Assembly: GCA_902475375.1 (NCBI GenBank)
Contig: CABRZC010000056.1
Location: forward strand, 1 to 13,304
DNA length: 13,304 nucleotides
Direction: 5' to 3'
Origin: an uncultured Collinsella sp.
GTDB lineage: Bacteria > Actinomycetota > Coriobacteriia > Coriobacteriales > Coriobacteriaceae
The position numbers and the translations under genes are program-made. Below the pieces are notes generated by a model. That model saw only the letters and a program-made list of their open reading frames with translations. It was not told where the DNA came from and made no database searches. Shown in pieces: positions 12,816 through 13,304 of the stretch. Position 1 is the stretch's first letter; each line of letters starts with the position of its first letter.

Positions 12816-13304
12816 AAAAGCGAGCCTTTCGTTTCGAAATTGTTTCAGACGTTATAACCATCAACTCGTAGTCAGGCGTATTTTCGCAGGATTGGCGCGC
12901 GTTTGCATCTTCATTCACAAAGTAATGAAAAAACTTTTCAGAAATATGAATTTGTCGCTTGTACAGCAGGCACTTTAGCGTAATATGGCGACCATCGAAA
13001 ACGGAGACGGAAAAACAACCGTTTACCGAGGAAAAGGTACCGTTTACGATATAAGAATTGCGCCCGGCGATAGGTGAAAGGAGAGGCAGATGCAGTTCGT
13101 AAAGATCATCACTACTGCAGACAATGCCATCCGACGCCAGCGCGCAATTTCCCGACGACGATAACAATCGTCTCTGTCCGCATGGGGCGAATTGCCTCAA
13201 CAGAGTCATTTTGAGGTCGTTGGGTTTTAGCACGACATTGCTGCATGTTTCTAGGGCATGTATGTGCTGATTTTTGCTATTTAACCTGATATTGCACGGT
13301 ATAT
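12775..13304 (-). CDS. Partial gene of unknown function running off the right edge
   Basis: An open frame with no stop from the window edge to TAG/TAA-type termination at 12775, at least 175 residues. No in-frame ATG with a ribosome site is visible; the first candidates (GTG 13233, ATG 13209) lack a Shine-Dalgarno, so the true start is probably outside the window. The protein is soluble and Ser/Cys/Asn-rich, with seven or more cysteines, a short internal tandem VNGTFSS/VNGCFSV and a basic C-terminus (SKRKARFYANLRIGRQYRKH). Base composition is clearly more AT-rich than the neighbouring genes, suggesting acquired or decaying DNA. Its last 41 bases overlap the HAD gene in another frame, which is unusual and suggests the 3' end may have been extended by decay. 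I recognise no family; it may be a remnant. Confidence 0.4.
   Translation of the reverse strand, partial: IPCNIRLNSKNQHIHALETCSNVVLKPNDLKMTLLRQFAPCGQRRLLSSSGNCALASDGIVCSSDDLYELHLPLLSPIAGRNSYIVNGTFSSVNGCFSVSVFDGRHITLKCLLYKRQIHISEKFFHYFVNEDANARQSCENTPDYELMVITSETISKRKARFYANLRIGRQYRKH

Noticed and set aside
12843..12860. TATAAC near 12850 as a promoter for the HAD gene
   Set aside because: A fair -10 on the - strand, but with no -35 or extended -10 and lying in AT-richer DNA where such matches are common; not strong enough to list.

Overview
The window looks like chromosomal DNA of a high-GC Gram-positive gut anaerobe of the Coriobacteriia, most likely Collinsella or a close relative. This is inferred from the GC-rich codon use, the short-form ThiC, the proofreading-deficient PolA and the recurring palindromic spacers. 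No rRNA, tRNA, CRISPR array, transposase or phage gene was found. Apart from the right end, it reads as ordinary core genome whose interest lies mostly in the intergenic DNA.

Layout from left to right: (1) a small hypothetical protein, a seven-helix Bax-inhibitor-1 family membrane protein, a TIGR02452-type macrodomain/PARG-like protein with a substituted catalytic motif, and an SGNH-fold esterase, all on the + strand with hairpin terminators between several of them; (2) a repeat-rich convergent spacer (3170-3421) holding two 55-nt palindromes; (3) the thiamine pyrimidine genes thiD and thiC on the - strand, with a TPP riboswitch in front of thiC; (4) a divergent single-pass membrane protein on the + strand; (5) yaaA on the - strand, broken by a one-base frameshift, behind an elaborate terminator/attenuator hairpin that follows an M18 aminopeptidase gene; (6) polA on the + strand, divergent from the aminopeptidase; (7) a large nested inverted repeat (11815-12011) between polA and a Cof-type HAD phosphatase; (8) an AT-richer open frame of unknown function that runs off the right edge.

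Functionally, ThiC makes HMP-phosphate from AIR and ThiD phosphorylates it to HMP-pyrophosphate. The riboswitch should silence thiC when TPP is plentiful; thiD has no visible aptamer and may have its own promoter. The other genes are housekeeping: DNA repair (PolA), peptide turnover (M18), sugar-phosphate or cofactor dephosphorylation (HAD) and peroxide stress (YaaA, apparently lost).

The best leads for something new are the PARG-like protein that keeps the fold motifs but has Ala in place of the catalytic Glu, the paired oppositely oriented palindromes, and the nested palindrome that contains a copy of the 3' end of the neighbouring HAD gene. No obvious multi-gene defence or biosynthetic system is visible.
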